Notes: a model not told the origin generated them from the letters alone. A stretch of 64,000 nucleotides of DNA from Oxytricha trifallax (GCA_000711775.1 ARYC01017455.1:32280-96279); one strand, 5' to 3'. Counted from the stretch's first letter, positions 25,517-35,497 are shown. Numbers and translations: made by a program.

Positions 25517-26308
25517 TCACATATCAAACGAACTCTTAAATGGATTCGGCTTCTCTTTCTTTTCTTCCTCTGGTGCTTTACTAGGACCCATGTTTCTTCT
25601 CTTTGTACCAGCACCAGCATCTATGTTCATTTCATCAGGCTTTTAAACTTCATTATAAAGTCTCTTGCTAACTTAATGAATGGTTTGAGACTTTCTCTCT
25701 CTGTGAACCTTTGCATTCTCTTTCATTAGAAATATACCAGTTCCAGGTTTCCCTAAAAAGTTATAAATCAAAGCTTACTAGAGAGATAAAGATGCTTCTT
25801 AAGGCTCTGCTAGCCACGTCTCGCTTATTAGTATTCCTTGCTTCTTTTAATCTTCAGGATAAATAGAGTAGCGTTTCTTATGAGCTTCTTCTATAATTTC
25901 TCTCAAATAATCCTCTTTGATTGTACCAAGAACACCAAAGAAGAAGTTTCTTTCAGGCAACTTATTTGAGAGCTGCTTCTTGCTAGGAAGGTAAATAACC
26001 ACTTCATCATCTTTCATTGCATCCTCGTAGAGATTTGTGACTGAAATCTCTGGGTAGTTAGGTATTTCAATCAGTTTGATTTCTATGTTTTTAAAAGCTT
26101 TCTTCTCCTCGCAGAGTATTGCTTTTAAGAATGATATTTTAGTACCTTCCATCGTTGGAAGGAATAGACCAACTGTATACATCGTTGATTAACATCAATT
26201 TATTTTACCATGCTAAGTAAGGTATCGATAGAGATCCTCCTTGCTTCTGAATCTTGAGATCATTTCTTGAGCCTCAACCCTTTTCATTTGTTCATTGAAT
26301 GATTCCAT
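25517..26308 (-). CDS. TBE-A 22-kDa protein, spliced
   Basis: Minus-strand ATG ending at 26308, TGA at 25517. The N-terminus is MESFNEQMKRVEAQEMISRF, followed by RSKEDLYRYL. An apparent in-frame TGA lies inside a 36-nt GT...AG intron (26173-26208). Splicing joins YLTQH directly to VGLFLPTMEG. The core reads TNLYEDAMKDDEVVIYL, then PERNFFFGVLGTIKEDYL. The C-terminus is basic with MNIDAGAGTKRRN. The family has no known biochemical role but is conserved in TBEs. It lies tail-to-tail with the transposase, 6 bp from its stop. If the intron is accepted this frame is intact. Confidence 0.85.
26173..26208 (-). other. 36-nt intron in TBE-A 22-kDa gene
   Basis: GTAAAATAAATT...TACAG on the minus strand. 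Its removal eliminates the only in-frame TGA and restores alignment to TBE-B and to elements III and IV, each of which has a 29-36-nt intron at the equivalent codon. Confidence 0.75.
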
Positions 26309-26873
26309 CTTTGTTCCTCTTCCTATTAATGAATTTCAAGTTTTAATTTATAGACTTCTGGATCCTATCCTTTAAATCTTACTATTAAATATGGGCATCT
26401 TATAGGAGGTCAACCCTGTAAGGATACGTGGAGAAGGTTCGCAGAAGCTGTAACAAACTTCAGAGATGGAGCTCCATTTTTATCAATTTAGTTCCATTAA
26501 ATTAGTACTAAATTTGTTTAAATTTAATTAGTACCGGTACTAAAATCGTTTAAGTTTAATTGGTACCAATTTAATAGTACCAAAACTTAATTTGTACCTA
26601 GTTTTAATGCAGTAAGGTTTTAATGGAAAAGTTCCAATCTGGTTCAAAACTTAATTGGTACCAGTACCAACCTGAACTTTATCTGAGTTGGTACCAGAAT
26701 CAAAATTATTAAGTGCAAAATTACAAAAATTATAGTTATAAACTGAGTATAAATATGAAGTCTAAGAGCTGAGATCAAACCATCATTAATGCTGTAGCAA
26801 CTCCTATATAGTCCAGCTATAGCTATAGAGGTTTTAAGAGCTTTATAATAGAAATTTAAATTTGAATTTAAAC
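26309..26873. other. TBE-A intergenic region with GGTACC-type repeats
   Basis: This is the divergent promoter region between the 22-kDa and 57-kDa genes. At 26490-26700 there is an array of short variants of TTAGTACCGGTACTAAA and TTGGTACCAGTACC, imperfect palindromes around GGTACC. TBE-B has a related GTACCAATTA/AGTACT cluster at 30380-30530. They could be promoter or transposase-binding sites. Confidence 0.45.
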
Positions 26874-28328
26874 ATGGCGGTCAACTTAAATCGTAGAGTT
26901 GGCACTTTTAGGAGCAGGTCAATCAATGCTTAACTTTGGTTCAACCAAGAAACAAGAAGTTATATATATTGAGAGGGAGGCAGAGCTAAGAGCTCTTGAA
27001 TTTGAAGCACAGGTTTTTATTATATAGGTTTAAAACATGAAACAGAAAGCTGAAATAGAAGTTTAAACATTAATAAAAGATGTTGAGGAAGAAAAGGAAC
27101 AGCTTCAGATTTAAAGGATTAAAACTTTTGAATGCTAAGACTGCTAAAATTTTTTCTCTACTGATTCCAGTTTGAAGAGACATATGAAAGAGGTTCACTC
27201 TGGGAAAGCTAAGGTGTATTTTAAGCTAAGCATGATAAGGTCGATGGCAGGTACTAGCGCACGACTTGTGAGAAGTCCTATACTCACTCAGCTAAAGTTA
27301 AGAAACATATGCAGAAGCATCACCTAAGTGAGTTCTTGATTTAAGATAAAGAGACTTAGAAATTAGTGCCCGCTAAAAGAAAATCTAATAATCTTGAGAC
27401 TTAAAAAGAACAACAGGAGAAGCTCAGGAGGCAGAAGCGAATAGAATTAATGAATCAACCTGCTGGTAATGTCTTTTTAGCATGCTTTTAAGAGAAAGCC
27501 ATGTATATTCCTGCACTAAATGCAGTAGACCTTAGCACTTGTATTGAAAACTACTTACATATAAACGTACCTGCTAAAGCAAAACTCATAGTGGTTGATG
27601 ACTATGCCTACAAGGTATATCCTTTCAGCTATCTCCTTAAAAACGAGCAGTATCAAAATGAGTTTGCTAACGAATATATTGTACTTAGAGAGGCTTAGAA
27701 AAAAGATTGCAAGAATTTGCTCAAGCTAGATGGTGTTATTTTAGGGTTTGGTTTCATCGCACTAAGGCTAAAAAAGTTTGAAATGACTCTCCGAGATTAT
27801 CTATATTAAAACAGATACCCAGATGACTTGAATGATATTCTATCTAATATGATAAAGGGTGTTTAGGAACTTCACGAGCTTGGATACGTTCATAGAGATT
27901 TGAAGCCTGAAAATGTTATGCTAAACCTTTGCCCTTTAGAAGTAGTCGTAATCGATTTTAATAGAGCCTTAAGATAAGAGATTGCAACATTAGCAAAGGT
28001 TCTTGGTACTCCAGGCTACTTCCCAATCAGAGAGAAATGGACTAATGGCTCTATTTAGTGGGATGTTTGGGCAGTAGCTGCAATAATTTTAGAGTGCGAT
28101 ATGGAAAGCATGACTTACATTAATACAAAATATGAAAAATAATCAATAAATCTAGCTGAGAAGCACATAAAACAAGATGATGTATGCTAAGAAATAAAGA
28201 AGATTGTAGAGAAGATAATAGTAAGAGCTCCAGCATATCCAAGACAATCCTTAGACGATATGCTCGAACCACTAAAGAAAGCGAGATTCAAGAGATACAG
28301 CAAAGACAAGCAAGTAAAATTCGTGTGA
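26874..28328 (+). pseudogene. TBE-A 57-kDa zinc-finger/protein-kinase-like protein, frameshifted
   Basis: ATG at 26874 (MAVNLNRRVGTF), TGA at 28326. An E/K-rich stretch is followed by two C2H2 fingers: FECQDCQNFFSTDSSLKRHM and one ending THSAKVKKHMQKHH. A kinase-like domain occupies the C-terminal half: YVHRDLKPENVML is an intact catalytic loop, but the metal-binding motif is IDFNRA (DFN instead of DFG), followed by GTPGYFPIREKW and WDVWAVAAIILECD. At least two frameshifts occur before the fingers' end. The family (TBE 57-kDa ORF) is known to combine zinc fingers and kinase. The role in transposition is not established. Confidence 0.85.
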
Positions 28329-28755
28329 TATAATTAAACTAATACTCATTAAATACATATTAAAGTCTCATTAAACTTGCGTTTTCTCTATTAACCCTAG
28401 TAAAACCCCAACTTTACCCTACTAATCAAAGCACTTATAAACCTCACTAAGGGGTTTTGGGGTTTTGAATGGAGAGTATGATATTCACTTTCGTTTTAGT
28501 ATTTCAATGTCTTGCTCACTAACTCTTTTTAGGCTCGCCATCATTCTTTTTCATTTCCATGTTCTCTATCACTGTTTCATCGTATACCATCAGTTCTGGG
28601 TCTCCGTCTTTTATTAGTCTCTGTTTAAAGTACAATCAAAACCCCTAAACCCTTTAATGAGGTTTATAAGTTCTTTGATTTGTAGGGAATTTGTTAAGGT
28701 TTGGGGTTATTAATAGGCTTTAATATGAAATATATAGTAAATGTATTTAATTTAA

Positions 28756-30026
28756 TCACTCAAAATGCACTTCTTTTGGATCATGTGGTAGTGGTCTGAA
28801 GTTTATTTTACTTAGCCACAACTCTATCTACTCTATTGATATATCTGATCTTGAGTTTTGTTTAATTATTATTGACTCAGCCATTTATTTTATTGATTTA
28901 GAGACTCTATATTTGTCTATAAATTGCTTTATTCTATGTTTAGCATCCTTCTCGCACCTTGAAGAGTAGTAATCATTACGAGGCATTCTATTATATTGCT
29001 GCTAAAGTCCACACATTCCATTTAAAGTCTCCATCTCTCCAGTCTTCTCTTTCTAAGTAGTAGCCTTCAGTTCCGATATCAGTTCCAAGCCTTGATAAAT
29101 CTTCCCTTAAGGCTCGGTTGAAATCGATAATTGCTCTTACTGCTGAAAAGTTTATCATTATATTTTCTAGTTTTAAATCTCTGTGAAGAAGCTCTTACTT
29201 ATGAAGCTACTTAATACCTTGTATGGTCTGTGTTGCTATTAATCCAAGTGCTTATGGTTTCTTTTAAGTTATAAAATCTCTGAGAGTCATTTCAAAGAGT
29301 GGGAGTCTGAAAGCAACATGATCTTTTGGCAAGGACAACAGCATCTAGCTTTATTAAGTAATTACATTTTTTAAACTTCGCTTGAATGAATACTTGATAC
29401 TAATTTGTAAACTCCATCTAGTATTTATCATCGCTTGAGAGATAGTTGAAGGGATAGACCTTGTATGTGTATTGATGATCATTAATGACTTTCTAAACAA
29501 AGGAGTCTTCAAAAATCAGGTAGCTTTAAAGCGAAGTGTCAAGGTCAATTTATGCAAGAACAGGAATTTTTTGGATTAAATTTTAATCATAATCATAATC
29601 TTTGTGATTTCTGATGCTAGCAGGTTGCGTGATTCCTCAGATATTCTGATTCACTAGCTTGTTCGAGCTCTGCTACCTTCGTAGATTCTCTAGCTTTTCT
29701 TTTTTTGAGTATCTTCAATTTATCTTCATGCTTCTCAATTTCTATTTCTTTCTTGTGAGCTTTTAAAATGTGTTTCCTTAAATTTCTTGTATGATGATAC
29801 TACTTATGGCACTCAAAGCAATCATACTTTCCATCAATTTTATCTTGCTTTAAGTATACAGTGGGTTTGGCTTCTCTATGCTCTTTCATATGCCTATACC
29901 AACTAGATTTATGAGCAAAATCACTCTCACATAACTAACAAAAATAGACTTGAGCTTCTTCAGTTTGTATAGGAATTTCATTTCTAACTTCTCCTCCTCT
30001 CTGTCTCCCACACACTTGTTTGCCAT
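28756..30026 (-). pseudogene. TBE-B 57-kDa zinc-finger/kinase-like protein, frameshifted
   Basis: Minus-strand ATG ending at 30026 (MANKCVGDREEEK), TGA at 28756. C2H2 fingers read YFCQLCESDFAHKSSWYRHM and YDCFECHKQYHHTRNLRKHI. The catalytic loop is LLHRDLKLENIMIN and the metal-binding motif again IDFNRAL, as in TBE-A. Fingers and kinase are in different frames, so one or more frameshifts are present. Shared DFN in two copies makes it a family property and not a private mutation. Confidence 0.85.
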
Positions 30027-30726
30027 TTATTTTCTATTATTAATTTCTGTTTTAATAACAGAGACCTTAAATGATAGCTCTGGTAGTTCTTTATGAGAGT
30101 TCACCTCACAGCTATCACACTTTTTATTGTTGCCTAAGGTAAGTCTCATTTAGTTTGATTGGAGTGCTGTTGTTTTTCTTAAAATGTTAGCGCACATATT
30201 TAAATTTGAATTTAAAATTATAAGACTGCCTCTATAATAGGGATCTCATATAAGAGCTTTGTAAGCCTAAATGTTAAGGTAAGAATTTAGAGTATTAGAG
30301 AAAAAAATAAGTACAAAGAGACAATCAAGCTCTAAATATAGGAGAAAGTAACCAATTTTACTCTCAATAATAAATTGATTAAAGCACGTACCAATTAAGA
30401 AGGTGACCCTAATTAAGAAAGTACTGCTTTAGAAGGTATTTAGTGATTTTCAGATTTAAATTAGGGTGCTCCTAATTTAGTACTAGAATTTTAGGAGCTG
30501 CTCCTAATTAAGAATGTACCTATTTAAAATAAAAAATATGGAACTATAACAGTCGAAATTGATATCATCTCTCAAGTTTGAAATCAGTTATCAAAACCTT
30601 CTCCATATCCTTCTTAGAGGTTGATCTTCTATAGGATGCCCATATTTAATAGTAAGTTTTACATAAGCATATAATTTAAATCAATAAAATTAAATTTGAA
30701 TATCATTTCTTAGACCTGTAAACAAG

Positions 30727-31509
30727 ATGGAGTGTATGAATGATGCAATGAAAAGAGTGCAAGCACAAGAATTGATTCAAAGATTCAGAAGCAAGGAGGA
30801 TTTGCACCGCTACCTGGTGTAACAAGGTAAGGAACTCATAGTGGCTAATCTTTATTATGTAGTTGGTTTATTTCTGCCAACGATGGAAGGCACTTAAATT
30901 TCATTTCTAAGAGCAATACTATGCGAAGAAAAGAAAACATTGAAAACTTAAGATGTAAAGTTTGCAGAGATTCCTTATTAACCAGATATCTTAATGACTA
31001 ACCTATACGACGAAGCTATGAACGACTCAGATGTTTCACAGTACCTGTCTTCTAAGAAGTAGTTAAAAAATAAACTACCTGAAAAAAAATTATTTCTATG
31101 TTGCAACAATTAAAGGTGATTACTTGAAAGAAATTATTAAAGAATCTCATAAAAAGAGGTACATCATCTCTTTAGAAGACAAGAACAAACAATGCATCAA
31201 GATAAATGTGAGTTGGATGTCAGAGCTGCAGAAGGACCCTTATATTTCAAGTAAGATTTGCAGTTTAACTCATTAAAAAATCTGGTACTGGCATCTTCTT
31301 GATGAATGAATAGAGCAAGCTTTACAGAGAGCGAAAGTCTCAAACAAATTATGAAGTCAGCAAGAGACTTTATTAAAATATTTAGCCATAAGAGTCAATG
31401 AAAATAGATGCTGGAGCAGGCAGCAAGAGAACAAACTTAGGAGGAGGGAAGCAAGAAGTAGAAGAAAAAGAAAGAGAAGCCAGCTCTCTCTAAAGAATTT
31501 TAAATGTGA
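30727..31509 (+). pseudogene. TBE-B 22-kDa protein, spliced, frameshifted
   Basis: ATG at 30727 (MECMNDAMKRVQAQELIQRF), then RSKEDLHRYLVQQ. A 36-nt intron at 30827-30862 joins to VGLFLPTMEG. The core aligns with TBE-A through TNLYDEAMNDSD and FYVATIKGDYLKEIIKE, after a frameshift near 31090 in a run of A. The C-terminus has MKIDAGAGSKRTNLGGG and reaches a TGA at 31507. Two or three small frameshifts are needed in total. Confidence 0.8.
30827..30862 (+). other. 36-nt intron in TBE-B 22-kDa gene
   Basis: GTAAGGAACTC...TTATGTAG. The frame is open with or without splicing, but removal gives exact continuity with the TBE-A protein (YLVQQ-VGLFLP against YLTQH-VGLFLP) and matches its length to the TBE-A intron. 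Confidence 0.7.
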
Positions 31510-32581
31510 CTTATACATTTATTAACTTAAATACAAAACTTATTTATATACATTCACTCTCCCTTCTTTAGCACACTTTTAAGCCAACTAATTATCTACT
31601 CTCTTCGCTGATTTATTAATAAAAACGACTGTATCGATAGGTTGGTCATGCATCAAGTGGTATAGCAGCATTTTCTTGTAATGACCTTTTAATATTCCCC
31701 AGTAGAACTTAATTCCATCAAACTATGGACTGTAAGGTACGTTGAACACTGGCGTTATTCTAATTTGTTCATAACTCTTCCTTGTTTCTTTTGTCTTATG
31801 AACAGAAATATTATCAACGAATAGTATAATTTTTTATTCAGGATACTTCTCTCTCAGCTGCTCTAAGAACTTAATATACTGATCTGTCTTAATTGACGAG
31901 GATGAATAACATATGTTTCTAAACCAGCATCCTCGCTAATACCTCCAAGAATTGCCATTGTTTATACCTTGACATTCTAGTCATATACCTCTATATTACT
32001 ATTCCTCTTATACCAAGACTTTTAGATGAAAGTGTTGAAGGTAAACACAGCCTCATCAGCATGTATAAACTTAATATTATTCTATTCTGCTCTCTGCATT
32101 TAATCATAAATATAATTTAAGTTGTTGTTGTAAAATGGCAGAGTGAAATCAATCACTCTCTTGATGAGATTCACACTTTTGTAAGATATACCATTTCGTT
32201 TATAAATGTTAGACACAAATTATGCAGAGATCTTCAACTCAGGAACTAATGGTGAAACATAATTACTCGTTACTCGAGAGAGAAGTGAGCCCAATACTTC
32301 AAAGTTTTCTCATTAATAAGATAGTCAATATGCTTCTAAAGAAACTTTGACTTCCTCTTAGGCTAAGAATTCAGCTATAATTGCTTTAATTACACAGCTT
32401 TCAAGCAGTGAGTTCGAATAGTTGATGGACTTCCCTTTAAGAGCAGAGAAATAGACTTATAGTTAGGTGCTTGTTTGACTTATTCTCTATATATATCACA
32501 TCCATAGCGCAGTTTAAACACTAAATCTATATACTCTTCATCATAAATAGACTCCAATAGCTTGTAATTTTAGTTTCGCAT
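31510..32581 (-). pseudogene. TBE-B transposase, catalytic Glu replaced
   Basis: Minus-strand ATG ending at 32581 (MRNQNYKLLESIYDEEYIDL). FIHADEAVFTFNTF and ILFVDNISVHKTKE keep the two Asp residues, but the third motif is PYSPQFDGIKFYW: the catalytic Glu codon is AAG (31708-31710 on the plus strand). Frame changes occur near 31870 and in the N-terminal third. The C-terminus overlaps the end of the 22-kDa gene. This enzyme should be inactive even if translated. Confidence 0.85.
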
Positions 32582-32955
32582 TTAATTAATAATCCCAATC
32601 CCAAACTAATTCCTTACAAATAAAGCACTTTTAAACCTCATTAAGGGGTTTTGGGATTGTGAATGTAAGCTCAACCTCACTCAAGGGGAACTTCTCATCT
32701 TCTCTCTTCATCGCCTTTTTTAACTCAGCTGTCAGCATTCTCGAGTCAAATGATATTTTAACTTAATGGCTCATCTGGTTGAAAGGCAACTAGTTCGAAA
32801 TTGCAAGTATCTGGCATTTTTAGAGTCTCACTACAGGGGTCTTGTATTTTAGGTTAAATGGATAGCCTAGCCCTTCATTATTTCATTCATTTATAATATT
32901 AATAATCTTCAAACTAATTTTCTAATTAAATATTTGTACAATTTCAATAAAAATG

Positions 32956-33653
32956 TCTTTATCTCTATTATTAAATTATAAAGTTTTAAGGATAGGGTGA
33001 CTCACAAGGGCCCGAGGCTCAAGACTTTCTAATAGAGCTTTCTACTACACTAAGGCTTACCGAGGGCAGGTAGGGGGTTGCTGGGCGCAACGCTTGAGGG
33101 ACCAGTCAGCGGGTTCAATCTGTCAGATCCTAGACTCTTCGAGTCGTCTACACGCTAAGGATTTCCCTTCATAGATGAGTTACCTGGCTTGAGTTCAGTT
33201 TCCTAGGTAATAAGGAGCAGGATGAAGGTACGCTCTGCCTTCAAAAGTGAGAAGACGAAAACCATTGAAGCCAACGATAAGGATTTTTCTCCCACACCGG
33301 GTTAGGGTGCTGAAGCTACCACAGCGAAAGGATAGGGATTACGTTTCCCAGCAGCGGTGGGACCGGTAAGCGTTTTTCTCCATCTTCTGTCACTCAGTTG
33401 GATCTCACAAGCTCTGTCCCCAGGTACAAACTGTGGTTACATCTTGATTTTGGGAGAAGACTAGATAAAAGCTAGAATGGTTTTTTTTCGGAGTTTTCTA
33501 CTTTATGACTGCCAAGTCACGGAAGATTGCCAGGTCAACTCACTCAGATACGTCTGCGTCAAGACTAAAATTTATGGTTTGATTTTAGTATCAAACAGTG
33601 ATATGCTAAAATTATTTGATTTTAAATCATTAATCATCATAATCTTTATCTCT
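32956..33653. mobile_element. Dispersed 0.7-kb repeat, copy B, with 11-bp target duplication
   Basis: It matches copy A (3832-4536) along its length. TCTTTATCTCT is duplicated at 32956-32966 and 33643-33653, and the uninterrupted target is visible once in the left inverted repeat (near 24265), proving a clean insertion of about 676 bp into the right inverted repeat. It contains GCGGGTTCAATCTGTCAG, similar to a polymerase III B box. The ATG frame at 33477-33701 is not conserved in copy A and is not counted as a gene. Confidence 0.8.
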
Positions 33654-33907
33654 AAAACTGTACAATGTACAATTTGTACAATTTTAATTGTTACGCCTTA
33701 ATATTTAAAAAACTTTATTTATAAATCTGTACTATATACAATTTGTACAATTTGGTTATATTTAATTACTGATCAATAAGGATACTATTAAAAGCGTAAT
33801 CTGATAATATAATCATTTTAAAATTAAAAAGTTAACCGCCACAAATTAGGATCACTACTAATCGAATTGCATTTACTTTTTTTCCAAATCAATTGTATTT
33901 CTACAAT

Positions 33908-34260
33908 ATTGTAGGAATACACTTGAATTTGAAAAATTGATTAAAAATAAATTAATAATTAATTAAATTCGTGGCGGTTAACTTTCTGGAAACCTAGTCA
34001 ATATGGTACTCGTTCGATAGAGAATTCAAAATCAGCTTGACTTTACTATTGGCGGTACCTCTCTATCGCATCCTCAGACTGAGATAACACGACCTTAATT
34101 TCTGGTGATTTGTTTTTTTAATTTAATGATGAAATTAAAGTCGTGTTATCTCGATCTAGGGATGCGGCAGAGGGGTACCGCCAATAGTAAAGTCAAGCTG
34201 ATTTTGAATTTTCTATCGAGCGAGTACCATATTGACGAGGTTTGCAAAGTCAAATCATTA
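33908..34260. mobile_element. Truncated ATTGTAGG-family element with 240-bp palindrome
   Basis: ATTGTAGGAATACACTTGAA starts exactly where the host element ends and resembles the MITE left end at 36900. Immediately inside is an imperfect palindrome: 33991-34094 (GGAAACC...) is inverted at 34137-34242 with a ~42-bp centre. Arms share TAAAGTCAAGCTGATTTTGAA and GGTACC-containing strings with scattered mismatches. No matching right end with ATTCCTACAAT was found nearby. Confidence 0.6.
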
Positions 34261-34639
34261 CTTATATGGTTATCCTAATATCTATATTAATGTATAAGAT
34301 TTAAAACTTAGAAATATAAAAAATTAAATCAATATTTAACAAATCTTTAAATAATCAAGAGATCAACCTTAATCAGTATAATCTTGACTCCCGAACACAA
34401 CATAACTAATCATTATCACTTATTTCGATTAGATACTTCCAATTTTATCAAACCATTCATGATATATAATAATAAAAGTTAATATATAACTATTAGTAAT
34501 TTAACAACCATTCTTGCACCTTGTCTCGTTCATGGAAATGGCATAATAACTTTCATAGAATGATTATGTACTTTGGTTCGGGACGTTGAGACCCACAAAT
34601 CAATTAAAATTATATAATAAGCCAGAGGATATTGGCAAA

Positions 34640-35070
34640 ATTTTTAGCCTTAAAAGCATTAAGTTGCAATGATTTTTAAATAATCTCTAGAAAATAAAAG
34701 GGCCTACAGCAAAGAAACTCCTCGCACAAGGACTAGCCTTAAAAGATAACATTTAGAATATTTGCTGGATAAAATAATTCTTGAGCTTTGGGGGGGTACA
34801 CTTAGTAATTTCGGGCTCTAATGTTTCATAGAGAGTTCCCGGACCATACCACATCTTCTTCTTAGATTTACTATCTATACAAGAAAAACAAAATAAAATA
34901 TAAAGTTATCAAATCAAAGTATAAGTTGACGCCCTCAAGACTCTAGATAATTGAAGAGCAACGATTCAAAATCCTTTTAGTTCTATATGATAGGATCAAA
35001 GATGGGGTAAAAATTTTTATAAATAAATGAAATTTTCTTCAAGCCCTGTCAAGTAGAGGTTAAGGCATGA
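34640..35070 (+). pseudogene. Possible N-terminal part of element III transposase
   Basis: A frame from about 34711 to a TGA near 34955 encodes AKKLLAQGLALKDNIQN and PYHIFFLDLLSIQEKQNK. It sits where the transposase N-terminus of element III should be and is GC-richer than the flank, but I could not align it to the TBE-A sequence with certainty. Confidence 0.3.
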
Positions 35071-35497
35071 GCGAAGCCTGGGTTCAATTTTGAGAATTAT
35101 AAGGACTGGCTGAAGCTGCAGACATAAGTTGCCATTGTATAAGAGTTGGAAGGTTACTATATATAGACAAAATCAATAAAAATTGAGCGCATAGTGTCGA
35201 TGATCGAGCACTTAGAAGTAAGAAATTATGACAAAGTTATATTGATATTTTGGGACAACTTAAGGTTGCATCCTAGCAGGAGGGTATTAGGGAATATCAA
35301 GAGTTATGGGTGGGAGACTATGTTTAATGCGCCATACTCTTCACATTTTCATTGTATTAAAGAAGTATTTTCCCAAATTAAGCACCCAAAATTAACACAT
35401 AAGATTAATCAGGGAGTCAATACAAAATGTTTCCACTAAGACTATTGAGAGTATTATTAAGCGATATATTAGAAATATGAAAGACTTTATAGCTTGA
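35071..35497 (+). pseudogene. Element III DD34E transposase, C-terminal part
   Basis: After a TGA at 35068 the frame reads FNFENYKDWLKLQ, then VILIFWDNLRLHPSRR and NAPYSSHFHCIKEVF. The second catalytic Asp (WDN) is present, and the Glu position, 34 residues on, is Lys (AAA at 35359-35361). The frame ends at 35448, while an overlapping frame continues the C-terminus (TKTIESIIKRYIRNMKDFIA) to a TGA at 35495. It is clearly IS630/Tc1-like and related to TBE transposases in the DNLxxH and PYSxxF blocks, but degenerate. Confidence 0.7.

Larger units (their letters stand above)
24345..28467 (+). mobile_element. TBE: Telomere-bearing element TBE-A, nearly complete
   Basis: Terminal inverted repeats start CAAAACCCCAAAACCCC and continue for about 78 bp in inverted orientation at the other end (28390-28467), including GTTTATAAGTGCTTTGATTA. 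The direct repeat AAT on each side (24342-24344, 28468-28470) is the ANT target duplication of this family. Length (4.1 kb), C4A4 ends and the three-gene order (transposase plus, 22-kDa minus, 57-kDa plus) match Oxytricha TBEs, which are removed from the macronucleus and are known to contribute transposase to genome rearrangement. All three genes carry lesions, so this copy is probably not autonomous. Confidence 0.95.
28637..32661 (-). mobile_element. TBE: TBE-B, inverted and decayed
   Basis: The ends are CAAAACCCCTAAACCC at 28637 and GGGGTTTTGGGATTGTG ending at 32661, degraded relative to TBE-A. AAT flanks both sides (28634-28636, 32662-32664). It lies in the opposite orientation to TBE-A, with 166 bp of host element between them. 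The gene order read on the minus strand is transposase, then 22-kDa on the opposite strand, then 57-kDa. Substitutions in the ends and a mutated transposase Glu indicate an older or relaxed copy. Confidence 0.93.
28516..32774 (-). pseudogene. Short host-element gene split by TBE-B insertion
   Basis: The N-terminal part (32774 down to 32662, starting MSHQVKISFDSRM) and the C-terminal part (28633 down to 28516, ending MKKNDGEPKKS plus Gln and TGA) flank TBE-B. When TBE-B and one AAT duplication are ignored, the two parts are in the same frame and total 76 codons with no stop. The frame is also open upstream for about 35 codons (with NLKYKTPVVRLQ). It is the only gene seen in the host element. 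Charged and helical; no family recognised. Disruption by a TBE makes the copy inactive unless the transposon is excised precisely. Confidence 0.7.
24023..33907. mobile_element. Composite nest: small TIR element invaded by two TBEs and a 0.7-kb repeat
   Basis: The outer ends are ATTGTAGAAATACAATTGA at 24023 and its inverse ending at 33907. The inverted repeats extend about 310 bp (24023-24334 against 33907-33643 plus 32966-32895). The right repeat is split by the 0.7-kb repeat copy B, with TCTTTATCTCT duplicated on both sides. Between the repeats sit TBE-A, TBE-B and a short minus-strand gene. Without the insertions the host element would be only about 1.1 kb. The ATTGTAGG-type ends match the MITE at 36900 and a half-copy starting at 33908, so all three belong to one family. 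Confidence 0.8.

Noticed and set aside
33477-33701. Plus-strand ATG frame of 74 codons in the 0.7-kb repeat
   Set aside because: The frame is not preserved in the other copy at 3.8-4.5 kb and runs across the element boundary.
35041-35095. tRNA-like string (AGGTTAAGGCATGAGCGAAG followed by GGGTTCAATTTTG) resembling A and B boxes
   Set aside because: No acceptor stem or anticodon arm can be folded around it and it lies within the transposase coding region of element III.
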